Below, piece by piece: positions 25,344-34,454 of a stretch of DNA of 64,000 nucleotides. Both the position numbers and the translations under genes were made by a program. The stretch comes from Thermopolyspora flexuosa (lineage in GTDB: Bacteria; Actinomycetota; Actinomycetes; Streptosporangiales; Streptosporangiaceae): contig NZ_VFPQ01000001.1 in assembly GCF_006716785.1 (NCBI RefSeq), positions 3,410,001-3,474,000 of the forward strand, in the 5' to 3' direction. How positions within the stretch are numbered: position 1 is the stretch's first letter; each line of letters begins with the position of its first letter. The notes beneath the pieces were generated by a model. That model saw only the letters and a program-made list of their open reading frames with translations, ran no database searches and was not told where the DNA came from.

Positions 25344-25784
25344 TCACCGGCTCACGAACCGCAGTCCCTCCACGACCAGGTTGACGCCGAGCGTCAGCCA
25401 GACCGAGGCCCAGACGATCGCGCCTGCGATGGCGAACGTGACCACGGAGACGAGGATCCGGACAGGCCAGCTCTGCCGTACGAGCCACCGTGTCCACAGA
25501 CCGAGCAGTCTCTTGCCGAACTGCAGCACGTGATGTGCCCAGGCGAACTCGGTCGCGAGCACCGCCAGTCCGCCGAAGACCACCAGCCAGCCCGGGCCGG
25601 GGAAGGGCACCATGATCAGCCCGCCGACGACCATCGCCGTGCCGATCACCCCGACGACGATCTTCAGCGTGAGGCGCCCGGCGGGATTGGCCCGTACGGC
25701 GTCACGCCAGCGCCTCAGCGCCGTCCGCCGCTTGATGACGCCACCCCCGTCGCGTGAAGCCGGCGTTTCCTGTGTCCGCAGCAC
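25344..25784 (-). CDS. PGPGW-motif membrane protein (TIGR02611-like)
   Basis: About 146 residues. A positively charged N terminus (IKRRTALRRWRDAVRANP) is followed by hydrophobic segments, the first two flanking the family signature PFPGPGWLVVFGGLAVLATEFAWA, and a last hydrophobic segment near the C terminus. The family is widespread in actinobacteria and its role is unknown. GTG 25784 with AGGG about 8 nt upstream is favoured; the frame stays open further upstream. Confidence 0.8.
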   Translation of the reverse strand: MLRTQETPASRDGGGVIKRRTALRRWRDAVRANPAGRLTLKIVVGVIGTAMVVGGLIMVPFPGPGWLVVFGGLAVLATEFAWAHHVLQFGKRLLGLWTRWLVRQSWPVRILVSVVTFAIAGAIVWASVWLTLGVNLVVEGLRFVSR

Positions 25785-25932
25785 CGTGCCGCCCTGTCGC
25801 TCATCGCCCAAGCCGCCGCCCCCCGTAGGTCCGTCCCCGCCGGTGACAGCATAGAAGGCGGGAGGGCCTCCCCGGGGAGCATGGGGTCGCCTAGGCTGGC
25901 TCACCGAGCAATGTTCTACGGCGGAGGTGGGC

Positions 25933-26790
25933 ATGAGCAAGGCACTGGTCCTGGGCGGCGGCGGGGTTGCCGGGATCGCCTGGGAGGTCGGGGTGATCCA
26001 CGGCCTCATCCGGGAGGGGGTCGACCTCTCCGACGCCGATCTCATCGTCGGCACCTCGGCCGGCTCGGTCGTCGGCGCGCTCGTGGCCACCGGGGCCGAT
26101 CTGGAGCAGGCGATCGAGACCCAGATCGCGGCCACCGCCAAGGCCGGGGCGGACCGGGACGCGCTCGGGCCCGGGCCCGATCCGCAGTCGATCACCGCCG
26201 CCTTCGGCATCCTCTTCGACCCCACGCTCGAGCCGAAGGAGGCCCGGCGCCGGATCGGCGAGCTCGCCCTCGCCGCGCGGAACGTGCCGAGCGAGGAGCG
26301 CGCCCGGAAGGTCTTCGAGCGGCTGCCCATCCACCAGTGGCCCGAGCGGCCCCTCAAGATCACCTGCGTGGACGCGCACACCGGCGAGTTCGTCGTCTGG
26401 GACAAGGACTCCGGGGTGCCGCTGGTGCTGGCGGTGGCGTCGAGCTGCGCCGTCCCCGGCTTCGTCCCCCCGGTGACGATCGGGGACGGCCGGTACATCG
26501 ACGGCGGCGTGCGCTCGCCGGTCAACGCCGACCTCGCCGCCGGGGCGTCGTCGGTGGTGATCCTCGAGCCGCTCGCCGCGGTGTGGCCGCGCGAGCGGCT
26601 CCGGGCCGAGCTGGCCGCGCTTGGCGACGCCCGGGTGCTCAGCGTCGTGCCCGACGAGGCGGCCCGCGCCGTGTTCGGCGTGAACGTGCTCGACCCCCGC
26701 CTGTGGGGGCCCGCCTTCCACGCCGGGCTGAACCAGGCGGCCTCACTCGCCGACGACGTGCGGAGGGTGTGGAAGCCCGAGGAGGAGTGA
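25933..26790 (+). CDS. Patatin-like phospholipase family protein
   Basis: A 285-residue acyl hydrolase. It has the oxyanion glycine-rich loop (LGGGGVAGIAWEVG), the nucleophile elbow GTSAGS (Ser near residue 44) and the catalytic Asp in IDGGVRSPVNADLA, giving the Ser-Asp dyad of patatins. No signal peptide is present, so it is cytosolic or peripheral; the substrate is presumably an acyl ester lipid. ATG 25933 has GGAGG 5 nt upstream. Divergent from the PGPGW membrane protein gene. Confidence 0.92.
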   Translation: MSKALVLGGGGVAGIAWEVGVIHGLIREGVDLSDADLIVGTSAGSVVGALVATGADLEQAIETQIAATAKAGADRDALGPGPDPQSITAAFGILFDPTLEPKEARRRIGELALAARNVPSEERARKVFERLPIHQWPERPLKITCVDAHTGEFVVWDKDSGVPLVLAVASSCAVPGFVPPVTIGDGRYIDGGVRSPVNADLAAGASSVVILEPLAAVWPRERLRAELAALGDARVLSVVPDEAARAVFGVNVLDPRLWGPAFHAGLNQAASLADDVRRVWKPEEE

Positions 26791-27139
26791 CCCGGCGCGC
26801 CGTCCCCCGGTCAGCCGGGCCCGCCGGTCTCGGCGTCGGCGCGGCCGCGGGCGGTACGGCTCGCGCCGCAGCCCGCGACCGGAACGGCGACCCCCTGCGG
26901 GCGGGCGTACGGCCGCCTCGCGCAAGCGGCCGAGGACTCGGCCCGCAGGGGTTGCAGGGGAAGTCTGCCCGACGACCGCCGTTCTCCCCACCGTACCCGT
27001 GACCCACATCCGCCACATAGGCCGCAAAGTTTCAATCAAGCAAACAACAGCCGCACAACTCGCCGGGCGTGGCGATGAGCCGTCCGAATCCTCCCCGTCT
27101 ACACTCTCCGTGATCAAACGACTACGCATGGGAGTGACT
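26791..27139. other. Intergenic region upstream of the hemerythrin-domain gene
   Basis: No gene is apparent. The last 130 bp are less GC-rich than the surroundings and probably hold the promoter of the downstream gene; TACACT near 27103 is a possible -10 box, but no matching -35 is clear. Confidence 0.35.
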
Positions 27140-27925
27140 GTGGCTGATTCGGACGTGCGGCTGGACAGGCGGCGCCTGGTCGGGCTGACCACGGCGGCTG
27201 CGGGCGGCGGGCTCATCGCCCTGGCGGGCGGCATCGCCGGCGGCACGGCGGCGTCGGCGACGCGGGAGCTGCCGCTCAGCCCGCCGGAGGACCTCATGCG
27301 CGAGCACGGCCTGCTCAACCGCGTCCTGCTCGTCTACCGCGAGGCGATCCGGCGGATCAAGAAGGGCGAGCCGGTCCCGCACAAGGAGATCGGTACCGCG
27401 GCGGGCGTGATCCGCGAGCTCATCCACGACCACCACGAGCACGTCGAGGAACGGCACCTGTTCTCGGCGCTGCTCCGGGCCGGCAGGCACACCGCCACGA
27501 TCGACGTGCTGCTCACCCAGCACGCGGCCGGCCGCGCCCTCACCGGCGAGCTGCTGCCGCTCGACAACACCCCGGCCCGCAAGATCGGGGCGCGCGACCG
27601 GCAGAAGATCGTCGATACCATGTCCGCCTTCATCCGGATGTACCAACCGCATGAGGCGCGCGAGGACACCGAGATCTTCCCGACGTTCCGCGCCATCACG
27701 CCGCCCCGGGAGTTCTACGAGCTCAGCGAGGAGCTGCGCGAGCAGGAGTTCCGCCGGTTCGGCCCGATGGGCTACGCCAGGTTCGTCTCGCGCGTCGCCG
27801 ACGTCGAGAAGTCCCTCGGCATCCACGACCTGGCGCAGTTCACCCCGAAGGACGCGCCGAAGCCGCGCCGCCCGAACCGGCCGCGCCCGGAGGCCGCCGA
27901 CCGCGGCGAGGACCGGCGCTCCTGA
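27140..27925 (+). CDS. Tat-exported hemerythrin-domain protein
   Basis: About 261 residues. The N terminus has a twin-arginine signal (LDRRRLVGLTTAAAGGG) and a hydrophobic stretch ending ASA, indicating folded export. A hemerythrin-like four-helix domain follows with metal-ligand patterns LMREHGLLNRVL, LIHDHHEHVEERHLF, LLTQHAAGRALT and YQPHEAREDTEIFP. Such domains bind a di-iron centre that reacts with oxygen, NO or peroxide. A Pro/Arg-rich tail ends the protein. GTG 27140 is preferred because GGGAG is 5 nt upstream; ATG 27128 is the alternative. It stands alone. Confidence 0.88.
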   Translation: MADSDVRLDRRRLVGLTTAAAGGGLIALAGGIAGGTAASATRELPLSPPEDLMREHGLLNRVLLVYREAIRRIKKGEPVPHKEIGTAAGVIRELIHDHHEHVEERHLFSALLRAGRHTATIDVLLTQHAAGRALTGELLPLDNTPARKIGARDRQKIVDTMSAFIRMYQPHEAREDTEIFPTFRAITPPREFYELSEELREQEFRRFGPMGYARFVSRVADVEKSLGIHDLAQFTPKDAPKPRRPNRPRPEAADRGEDRRS

Positions 27926-28087
27926 CGGCCGCCGCGAACCGAGGCACGGCCGAAGGCGCCCGAGCGCCGGAGGCACGGCCAAGGCGGTGCCGGACGGCGT
28001 GGCCCGAGGCACCGCCCGTGCCGTACGGCGCGGGCCGGGCCACCGGACCGGGGTGCGGCACCGGGAACCGTCCGCACCCCGGCCGGG

Positions 28088-29395
28088 TCACCGCCTCGTG
28101 CCGGGCGGCCGTATGCCGGACCCGCGGCGGCCCCGGCCACCCGGGCCCACGCCCAGGCCACCGGCGGCCACGTCGTCCGCCGGGCCGTACCCGGAGTCGA
28201 AGGTCATCTGGGAGCTGTCGCCCTTCCACTCGGCGATCAGCACGGCCGCGTCGTCCTGCAGCCGCCCGCTCTGGTGGCGCAGGATGTCCTGCATGAGCCG
28301 CCGCAGCGTCTCCTGCGCGGCGAGGCCGCCCGCCGCGTGCCGGACGATGAACCGGACGAACCGCTCCATGCCGAACGGCTCCCCGGTCTTCGGATCGCGG
28401 GCCTCCGTGATGCCGTCGGTGTAGTACAGCAGCCGGTCGCCCGGTTCGAGGCGGCGGCGGTGCTCGCGCGGCCGCTCCGGCAGCCGCAACCCCATCGGCA
28501 GCGTCGGCTCGCTGTCGAGCACGTCCACCCAGCGGCCGCCGCGGACCAGCAGCGGCGGCGGGTGGCCCCGGTTCACCCAGGTCAGCTCGCCGGTGTCGAG
28601 GTCGATCCGGGACAGCACGCCGGTGACGTACCGCTCCCCGTCGAACTGCTCGATGACGTCCTCCTGGATCGCCATGCTGATGTCGGCGAGGCCCATCCCG
28701 GCGCGCCGGTGGCCGCGCCAGCTCGCGATCGCGATGCTCGCGGTGAGCCCGGCCGAGGTGTCGTGCCCCATCGCGTCGAAGATCGACAGGAAGAGGGTGC
28801 GCCCGCTCACCGCGTAGGAGAACGCGTCGCCGCCCACCTCGTACGCCGGCTCGATCGCCGCCCCGATCGTGACCCGGTCGTTGGCGAAGGCGAGCGGCGG
28901 CAGCAGGTGCCACTGCACCTCGGCGGCGAGCGTCATCGCGCGGGTACGGGTCACCCGCGCGTAGGTGTCGCTGTGCATCCGCTTGCTGACGATGAGCATG
29001 CCGACGAGCGCGGCGAGGCCGGATAGCAGCTCCCGCACGCGCCGGTCGTCCCGCGGCGAGCGGGCCTCCAGCACGCCGATGCGCTCGGTGCCGTCGAGGA
29101 CCGGCACCCAGAAGCGGTACGGCTCGCCCGCCGCCGCCTCCTCCGCGGTGCGGTACGGGCCCACGATCTCGACCTCACGGAACGCGAGCCCGGCGAGCGT
29201 GCCGTCGATGTCGAGCTGGCCCTTCTCCGGGGACCAGTCCGGCCCCTCCCCCAGCATCCGCAGCACCTGCTGCTGCCGGTCGGCGAGGTAGACGCGGGCG
29301 TCGAGCAGTCCCTCGGCGGCGGCGTGCCGCGCGATCAGCGCCGGAAGGTGGTCGAAGTCGCATAGTTGGCTCGCCTTCAGCAGCTCGCCGAGCAC
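28088..29395 (-). CDS. GAF-like plus SpoIIE/PP2C serine phosphatase (RsbU type)
   Basis: A 435-residue protein. The N-terminal 140 residues look like a GAF sensor domain. A linker helix leads to a PP2C-type SpoIIE domain (about residues 155-400) with metal-binding acidic motifs GGDAFSYA, IFDAMGHDTSAGL, LLYYTDGITEAR and QDDAAVLIAEW. Such enzymes dephosphorylate anti-anti-sigma proteins and so release stress sigma factors. A Gly-rich tail follows. The start at 29395 is preceded by a GGGGGTGGTGGA stretch. No anti-sigma or STAS gene is adjacent. Confidence 0.9.
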   Translation of the reverse strand: MLGELLKASQLCDFDHLPALIARHAAAEGLLDARVYLADRQQQVLRMLGEGPDWSPEKGQLDIDGTLAGLAFREVEIVGPYRTAEEAAAGEPYRFWVPVLDGTERIGVLEARSPRDDRRVRELLSGLAALVGMLIVSKRMHSDTYARVTRTRAMTLAAEVQWHLLPPLAFANDRVTIGAAIEPAYEVGGDAFSYAVSGRTLFLSIFDAMGHDTSAGLTASIAIASWRGHRRAGMGLADISMAIQEDVIEQFDGERYVTGVLSRIDLDTGELTWVNRGHPPPLLVRGGRWVDVLDSEPTLPMGLRLPERPREHRRRLEPGDRLLYYTDGITEARDPKTGEPFGMERFVRFIVRHAAGGLAAQETLRRLMQDILRHQSGRLQDDAAVLIAEWKGDSSQMTFDSGYGPADDVAAGGLGVGPGGRGRRGSGIRPPGTRR

Positions 29396-29766
29396 TCCAC
29401 CACCCCCTGGCGCCCGAAGGCCTTACCCGTCAGAATGACTCCTCTACCCCCACGGCGAGCCAACGAGTCCCGCAGGCCTGGGTAAATTCGCAGGCCACCA
29501 CCTCAAAGGCCCGCCTTCCGGAAGGTGACCATGGTCGCGCGCCGGGCCGTACCTCCCCGGCCGTCGTACCTCGATGCGGTGGTGGTCGCCGATGCGCGGG
29601 CCCTCGCCGTTCGGGGGCGGTGCGCGCGCCGGACCGGCGAGCCGGACGGCCGGACCGTCCTTCCGTGGCCGCAAGCGGTGCGGTGAATACTATGCTGTGC
29701 TCTGCGTACGTATCCGTGGTAGGTTCTCTCTGGCCTGTGAAATGCGCAGGTCAAACCGTTTTTGAC
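29396..29766. other. Region upstream of the CAU tRNA
   Basis: No protein gene is evident. The last 90 bp before the tRNA are AT-richer and presumably contain its promoter. TACTAT near 29689 resembles a -10 box, but a -35 partner is not clear. Confidence 0.35.
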
Positions 29767-29840
29767 GGGGCGATAGCTCAGCCGGTCAGAGCAGCGGACT
29801 CATAATCCGTCGGTCCTGGGTTCAAGTCCCAGTCGCCCCA
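29767..29840 (+). tRNA. tRNA with CAU anticodon, probably tRNA-Ile2 (lysidine type) or elongator tRNA-Met
   Basis: A full cloverleaf of 74 nt. The acceptor GGGGCGA pairs with TCGCCCC, the D arm is GCTCAGCCGGTCAGAGC, the anticodon stem GCGGA/TCCGT has loop CTCATAA, and the T arm is CTGGG-TTCAAGT-CCCAG. The discriminator is A and CCA is not encoded. The anticodon is CAU. The body (GAGCAGCGGACTCATAAT) is closer to tRNA-Ile2, whose C34 is converted to lysidine by TilS, than to an elongator Met tRNA, but this needs a model search. Confidence 0.9.
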
Positions 29841-30027
29841 CTCTCTCTTCCATCAGGTCCATCAGGCCGGACGGCCCACCGGGGCCCGCGGCCTTCACCC
29901 GGTGCCAGGGCCGCTGAACGGGGAACCGTCTCCCGAGCCCGCCCGCCGTGAACGCCCGCCTCTTGGTCTCCCGCACGACAGCGAAGCCGCGCCGCGCGAA
30001 CGCGACGCGGCGGAGGGCGCGGTGGAT

Positions 30028-30080
30028 GCGGTGGCACGCGGCCGGCCGGCTGGGCGATGGCCGGGCCCGCGTGCCACCGC
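30028..30080. terminator. Long GC-rich hairpin between the tRNA and the DUF574 gene
   Basis: GCGGTGGCACGCGG (30028-30041) and CCGCGTGCCACCGC (30067-30080) form a 14-bp perfect stem with a further CCGGCC/GGCCGG pairing inside. The tRNA gene ends upstream on the plus strand and the methyltransferase gene ends at 30156 on the minus strand, so it can serve both. No protein gene was found in 29841-30155. Confidence 0.5.
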
Positions 30081-30155
30081 GCGCACGCCCCGAGGTGATT
30101 TCCCCCCTCCGCGCCCAGGGCGTGCGGGCCTGACGGGCCGGAAGGCCCAACGTCT

Positions 30156-31031
30156 TCAGTCCTTGCGTCCGATTCCGCAGAGCACCGGGACGGTCAGTAC
30201 GGCCGCCCGGTCGGGGTCGTCGGCGCCGATCCCGGCGATCGCGCCGGTGGTCAGCAGCCAGTCGCCCACCGGGCGCAGGCCGGGCTCGGCCAGGCGGGTG
30301 CCGGCGAACAGGGCCGCGATCTCCGGCTCGGTGCGGGCGATCGCCCACGCGGCGGGCTCCCGGCCGGCGGGCGCGGGAGCGTCGCACCGCCGCGGGTCGC
30401 GGTGCAGGTGGGAGATGACGAGCATCGAGCCGGGGGCGAGCTCGGCGACCAGGGTGGCGACCGCCTCGGCGGGGTGCTCGTCGTCGCGGACCAGGTGCAT
30501 GATCGCGACGAGGAGCAGGGCGATCGGCCGGTTGAAGTTGAGGTTGCCGGACGCCATCACCTCGTCGATCAGCCGGACCGGTTCGCGGACGTCCGCCTCG
30601 ACCACGATGGTGCGCGGGTCGAGGGCGAGCATCGCCCGCGCCTGGGCGACCACCGCCGGGTCGTTGTCGACGTACACGGTGCGCGCCTCGGGGGCCACCT
30701 GGCGGGCGACCTCGTGCACGTGGCCCTGGGTGGGAAGCCCGGAGCCGATGTCGAGGAACTGGCGGATGTCGTGGGCCTCCACGAGGTGGCGGACCGTCCA
30801 CCGCAGGAACGCCCGGTCGGCCTTCGCCGCCGCCCGCACGGCCGGGTGGCGGGCCAGCAGCCTCTCCCCGGCCTCGCGGTCCACCGGGTGGTTGTCCTTA
30901 CCGCCGAGGAACCAGTCGTGCACGCGGGCCATGTTCGGCGCCGGCACATCGATATTCCCCGGCGTCTCCGGAAGCGAATGCGAGAAGTTCTCGCCATTCG
31001 CCCGCTCCCGTCCCACGGTCACCATTTGCAT
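30156..31031 (-). CDS. DUF574-family SAM-dependent methyltransferase
   Basis: A 291-residue protein of the actinobacterial DUF574 (Methyltransf_19-like) family. Features: the N-terminal family signature PNMARVHDWFLGGKDNHPVDR, the SAM-binding strand FLDIGSGLPTQGHVHEVA, the acidic VYVDNDPAVVAQARAML and ISHLHRD. The family is abundant in actinomycetes, with many paralogues and no known substrate. The start is ATG 31031 or GTG/ATG codons a few residues downstream. Confidence 0.9.
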   Translation of the reverse strand: MQMVTVGRERANGENFSHSLPETPGNIDVPAPNMARVHDWFLGGKDNHPVDREAGERLLARHPAVRAAAKADRAFLRWTVRHLVEAHDIRQFLDIGSGLPTQGHVHEVARQVAPEARTVYVDNDPAVVAQARAMLALDPRTIVVEADVREPVRLIDEVMASGNLNFNRPIALLLVAIMHLVRDDEHPAEAVATLVAELAPGSMLVISHLHRDPRRCDAPAPAGREPAAWAIARTEPEIAALFAGTRLAEPGLRPVGDWLLTTGAIAGIGADDPDRAAVLTVPVLCGIGRKD

Positions 31032-31092
31032 GCCGGGTTTCCCGCTCGTGAGGCCGGGCCGGAGTCACCGGTCGTCGCCGGCCGTACACCCC

Positions 31093-31117
31093 GATCGATG
31101 ATCGATAAGTGATCGAT
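31093..31117. repeat. Three GATCGAT boxes upstream of the DUF574 gene
   Basis: GATCGAT occurs at 31093, 31100 and 31111. ATCGAT is self-complementary, so each is a small palindrome. They lie 62-86 bp upstream of the methyltransferase start. A regulatory role is possible. The remainder of 31032-31426 shows no gene. Confidence 0.35.
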
Positions 31118-31426
31118 ATCCGCACGACGGACCGGCCGCCGCCTCGGCCGCGTCCCCCGGCCGGAGGCCCGGCCCCTCCGGGCGTCCCGTACCCGATCAC
31201 CGCAGGTGACACGGTCGTCCGCCCGCCCCCGTGGCCCTGCGGGGCGGGCCGCCGGGTACGGCGCCCGAATATGGTTCCGGAATGGCGGCATATCCGTCCC
31301 TACCGCCCCTTTCATCTGCGCAATGGACGTTTCTCCTGCCGGTCAGGGACACTAGAGCGGGGCGGACGCGGCATCCCGGAAAATAATTCCGGGGTTCTCG
31401 GGCGGATTTAGGCAAGGTTCATAAGC

Positions 31427-32650
31427 ATGCGGGGCATGACGGATCATTTGTCGTTCGGCGAGCGTATCGCATGGTATCGCCGCCGTCGCGGAATGTCACA
31501 GGAGGTGTTGGCCGGGCTCGTCAACCGCACCCCGGATTGGCTGAGCAAAGTCGAGAACGACAGGATAGAGCTCGACCGGCTCTCGGTCATCAAAAGCCTC
31601 GCCACCGCCCTCGACGTTTCCGTCGGCGAATTGCTCGCCGAACCGTCGCTCACCGACTGGACCGGCGAGAGCGGCGACCGCACCGTCCCCGCCCTGCGCG
31701 CGGCGATCACCGACTACCGCCACCTCACCCCCGTCGCCGCGCTCGCCCGGGCCCACGATCCCCCGCCCCTCGCCGAGCTGCGCCGTGACGTCGCCGACGT
31801 GTGGGAGGCGTACCAGGCGTCGCGCTACGGCCTGATGATCCGCCGCCTGCCGCCGCTGCTCGCCGAGGCCCACCACGCCGCGGCCGCCGCGACCGGCGAC
31901 GAGCGGGCCGAGGCCCACCGGGTGCTCGGGCAGGCGTACCACGCCGCCGCCGCCATCCTCGTCAAGATCGGCGAGACCGACCTGGCGTGGATCGCCGCGG
32001 AACGCGGCCTCAACCACGCCCAGAACTCCGGCGACCAGGTGGTGATCGCCTCGCTGCTGCGGTCGGTCACCTACGCGCTGATCGCCAACAACCGGTTCGA
32101 CGCCGCCTCCCAGCTCACCGCGCACGCCGCAGGCATGCTCGAGCGGGAGCTGTCCCGCCCCACCCCCGAGCTGCTCTCGGTGTACGGCACGCTGCTGCTG
32201 TGCGGTTCCATGGCCGCCGCCCGGGCCGACGACCGCGCCACCACCCGCGCCTACCTCGACCGGGCCGACGCGGCCGCCCGGCGGCTCGGCGGCGACGCCA
32301 ACCACGTGTGGACCGCGTTCGGGCCCACCAACGTCGCCATCCACCGCGTCGCCACCGCGGTCGAGCTCGGCGACATCCAGATCGCCATCGACCTCGGCCC
32401 CGGCCTCGACACCAGCGGCATGCCGGTGGAGCGCCGCGCCCGCCACGGCATCGCCGTCGCCCAGGCCTACAGCCGGTGGAACCGCACCGACGAGGCCCTC
32501 GACGCCCTCCTCGAGGCCGAGCGCATCGCCCCCGAGCAGGTCCGCCGCCACTACCTCAGCCGGCAGCTCGTCCTGGGATGGATGCGCCGCCGCAGGGGCA
32601 GGCCCGACCGCCGCCTCGCCGACCTCGCCCGGAGGCTCCACGTCGCCTGA
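31427..32650 (+). CDS. HTH (XRE) regulator with C-terminal TPR-like helical domain
   Basis: A 407-residue protein. Residues 10-65 are a helix-turn-helix (FGERIAWYRRRRGMSQEVLA, then WLSKVENDRIELDR). The rest is alpha-helical with repeated Ala-rich hairpins (AHRVLGQAYHAAAAILVKIG). This family is frequent in actinomycetes, often followed by a NUDIX hydrolase gene, as here. Unlike the regulator at 3701-4993, no small secreted peptide frame was found beside it. ATG 31427 is used; ATG 31436 is also possible. Confidence 0.82.
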   Translation: MRGMTDHLSFGERIAWYRRRRGMSQEVLAGLVNRTPDWLSKVENDRIELDRLSVIKSLATALDVSVGELLAEPSLTDWTGESGDRTVPALRAAITDYRHLTPVAALARAHDPPPLAELRRDVADVWEAYQASRYGLMIRRLPPLLAEAHHAAAAATGDERAEAHRVLGQAYHAAAAILVKIGETDLAWIAAERGLNHAQNSGDQVVIASLLRSVTYALIANNRFDAASQLTAHAAGMLERELSRPTPELLSVYGTLLLCGSMAAARADDRATTRAYLDRADAAARRLGGDANHVWTAFGPTNVAIHRVATAVELGDIQIAIDLGPGLDTSGMPVERRARHGIAVAQAYSRWNRTDEALDALLEAERIAPEQVRRHYLSRQLVLGWMRRRRGRPDRRLADLARRLHVA

Positions 32651-32706
32651 TTCCGGGCCCCGGCCCTCCGACCCGCCCTCCGACACGTCCCCCTCAGGTG
32701 AATGCG

Positions 32707-33180
32707 GTGACGGCACACGACACCCCGCCCATGGCCACCCCGCGCGCCGCCGCCGGCGCGCTCTTCTTCGACGAGCACGACCGCCTGCTGCTCGTCCAGC
32801 CCCGCTACAAGGACCACCGCGACCTCCCGGGCGGGTACGTCGAGCCCGGCGAGACGCCGTACCAGGCGTGCCGCCGGGAGGTCCGGGAGGAGCTCGGCAT
32901 CGAGCCCGCCATCGGCGGGCTGCTCGTCGTCGACTGGGCGCCGCACCCGGCCGAGGGGGACAAGGTCCTCTTCCTGTTCGACGGGGGCGTGCTCAGCAGC
33001 ACCGCCCGGCAGGACGTACGGCTCGCCGACGACGAGCTCGCGGGCTACGACTTCCACCCGGTCGAGGAGATCCCCGGGCTGCTCATCGGCCGCCTCGCCG
33101 CCCGGGTGACCGCGGCCCTCGCCGCCCGCCGGCTCGGCCACCCCCTCTACCTGGAGAACGGCCGCCCGCTTCCGGACTGA
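32707..33180 (+). CDS. NUDIX hydrolase
   Basis: A 157-residue hydrolase with a complete Nudix box, G-x5-E-x7-REUXEEXGU: GGYVEPGETPYQACRREV followed by REELGIEP. It cleaves a nucleoside diphosphate-linked compound; the substrate cannot be predicted. GTG 32707 has AGGTG 6 nt upstream; GTG 32698 is an alternative. It begins 56 bp after the HTH-TPR gene on the same strand and is probably co-transcribed with it. Confidence 0.9.
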   Translation: MTAHDTPPMATPRAAAGALFFDEHDRLLLVQPRYKDHRDLPGGYVEPGETPYQACRREVREELGIEPAIGGLLVVDWAPHPAEGDKVLFLFDGGVLSSTARQDVRLADDELAGYDFHPVEEIPGLLIGRLAARVTAALAARRLGHPLYLENGRPLPD

Positions 33181-33537
33181 GCGTGCGCGGCCCCGCGCGG
33201 CCGCGCCGCCGGGGCCGGGGTCCGAGGCAGCCCCGCCGCCGTCCGCCCGCCCGGGCGCGGCCCGAATTTCCCGCCGGTCGCGCCGATTCCGTTGAACGCC
33301 GGCCGGGGCGGAGCCGTACCTGCGCATGGACGCCGATCTCCGTGATGCGCGGGCCCACGGGCGGGCCCTGCGCGACACCGGCCTGCCCTCTGGAGGGAAT
33401 GCAATGTAAATGACGCAACCGGTTTTCTGTAACGTTCGCGTACCAAAGAGGCCCATGGGGCGGTAGTGTCATCGCGGCGTGGTTCAGCGATCTCGGGCTG
33501 GCACCCCCTCCTCGCCCCCACCATCCACAAGGACGGT
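33181..33537. other. Intergenic region upstream of a membrane oxidoreductase-like gene
   Basis: No gene is seen. The segment 33395-33480 is AT-richer and probably contains the promoter of the downstream gene, but no confident -35/-10 pair was found. Confidence 0.3.
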
Positions 33538-34326
33538 ATGAAGGACATGCGACAAGGTCAGGTGTCCGGGACGCCCGCCCTTCCGGGCTGGCCGTTCATC
33601 GCGTCGATACTGATCCTCCTGGCCGTACTGATCGTTCCCATCCTCAACGGCCCCTCCGTGACCGTGTTCGGCTTCCTCGAGCGGTACGCCGGCGTGGTCG
33701 TCCTCGTCTCCCTCAGCAACGCGGTCATGTTCGGCCTGGCCTGCACCGACCGCCTCATCGTCTCGATCCGGATGCGCGTCGCCCTGCAGCTCATCCACCG
33801 GGCGATGGCGTTCATCGGGGTCGGCTTCCTCTTCGTGCACGTGGTGACCAAGGTCGCGGCCTCGAAGGCGGCGGCGATCGAGGGCGTGCTCCCGTTCGTC
33901 GGCTCCGTCGCGGTGGGGCTCGGCACCGTGGCCGGCTACCTGATGGTCATGATCGTGGCGATCGGCATCCTCCGGGTGAGGTTCCACCCCAAGCCGTGGG
34001 TGTGGCGGCTGCTGCACAGCGTCGCCTACATCTGCTGGCCGATCGCGGTGGTGCACGGGCTGACGGCCGGGCGTCCCGGTGCGCTGTGGGTGATCCTCAG
34101 CTACTCGGGCTGCATGGTCGCCGTCGGCATCGGGCTGGTGGTGCGCTTCATGTTCTCCACGCGGCGGATGCGCAGCTTCGAGCAGGCCACCACGACCGCG
34201 CCGCGTCCGGCGGTGTCGCGCCGGCCCGGCCCCGCCGCCTTCCCCGGCGGGCCGCAGTCGCCGCTCGGCGGTGACACGGTGGACGCCGAGTTCTGGGCCT
34301 CCCTGCGCAAGGAGGTGCGGCGCTGA
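33538..34326 (+). CDS. Ferric-reductase-like transmembrane protein
   Basis: A 262-residue membrane protein with about six helices. Two helices carry spaced His pairs suited to b-type haem: LIHRAMAFIGVGFLFVHVV and LLHSVAYICWPIAVVHGL. This is the layout of the ferric reductase-like/NOX-type haem domain without FAD and NAD parts. The C-terminal cytoplasmic tail is basic and Pro-rich. ATG 33538 has AAGGA about 5 nt upstream. Electron transfer across the membrane is inferred from the haem-ligand pattern; the partner is unknown. Confidence 0.75.
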   Translation: MKDMRQGQVSGTPALPGWPFIASILILLAVLIVPILNGPSVTVFGFLERYAGVVVLVSLSNAVMFGLACTDRLIVSIRMRVALQLIHRAMAFIGVGFLFVHVVTKVAASKAAAIEGVLPFVGSVAVGLGTVAGYLMVMIVAIGILRVRFHPKPWVWRLLHSVAYICWPIAVVHGLTAGRPGALWVILSYSGCMVAVGIGLVVRFMFSTRRMRSFEQATTTAPRPAVSRRPGPAAFPGGPQSPLGGDTVDAEFWASLRKEVRR

Positions 34327-34380
34327 GGCGGCGCGGCGGCGCCGTCGCACAGGTGAGCCGGACCCGGACGGGAAGATCCT

Positions 34381-34409
34381 GGCCCGCGAGCGCTCGACGC
34401 CCGCGGGCC
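34381..34409. terminator. Terminator-like hairpin between convergent genes
   Basis: GGCCCGCG (34381-34388) pairs with CGCGGGCC (34402-34409) around a 13-nt loop. Two genes converge here, so it probably acts in both directions. TTCGCG follows; no real U-tract. Confidence 0.5.
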
Positions 34410-34454
34410 TTCGCGTGTCCGCGCCCGGGTCGGCGGTCGTGACGGCCCCGGCCG

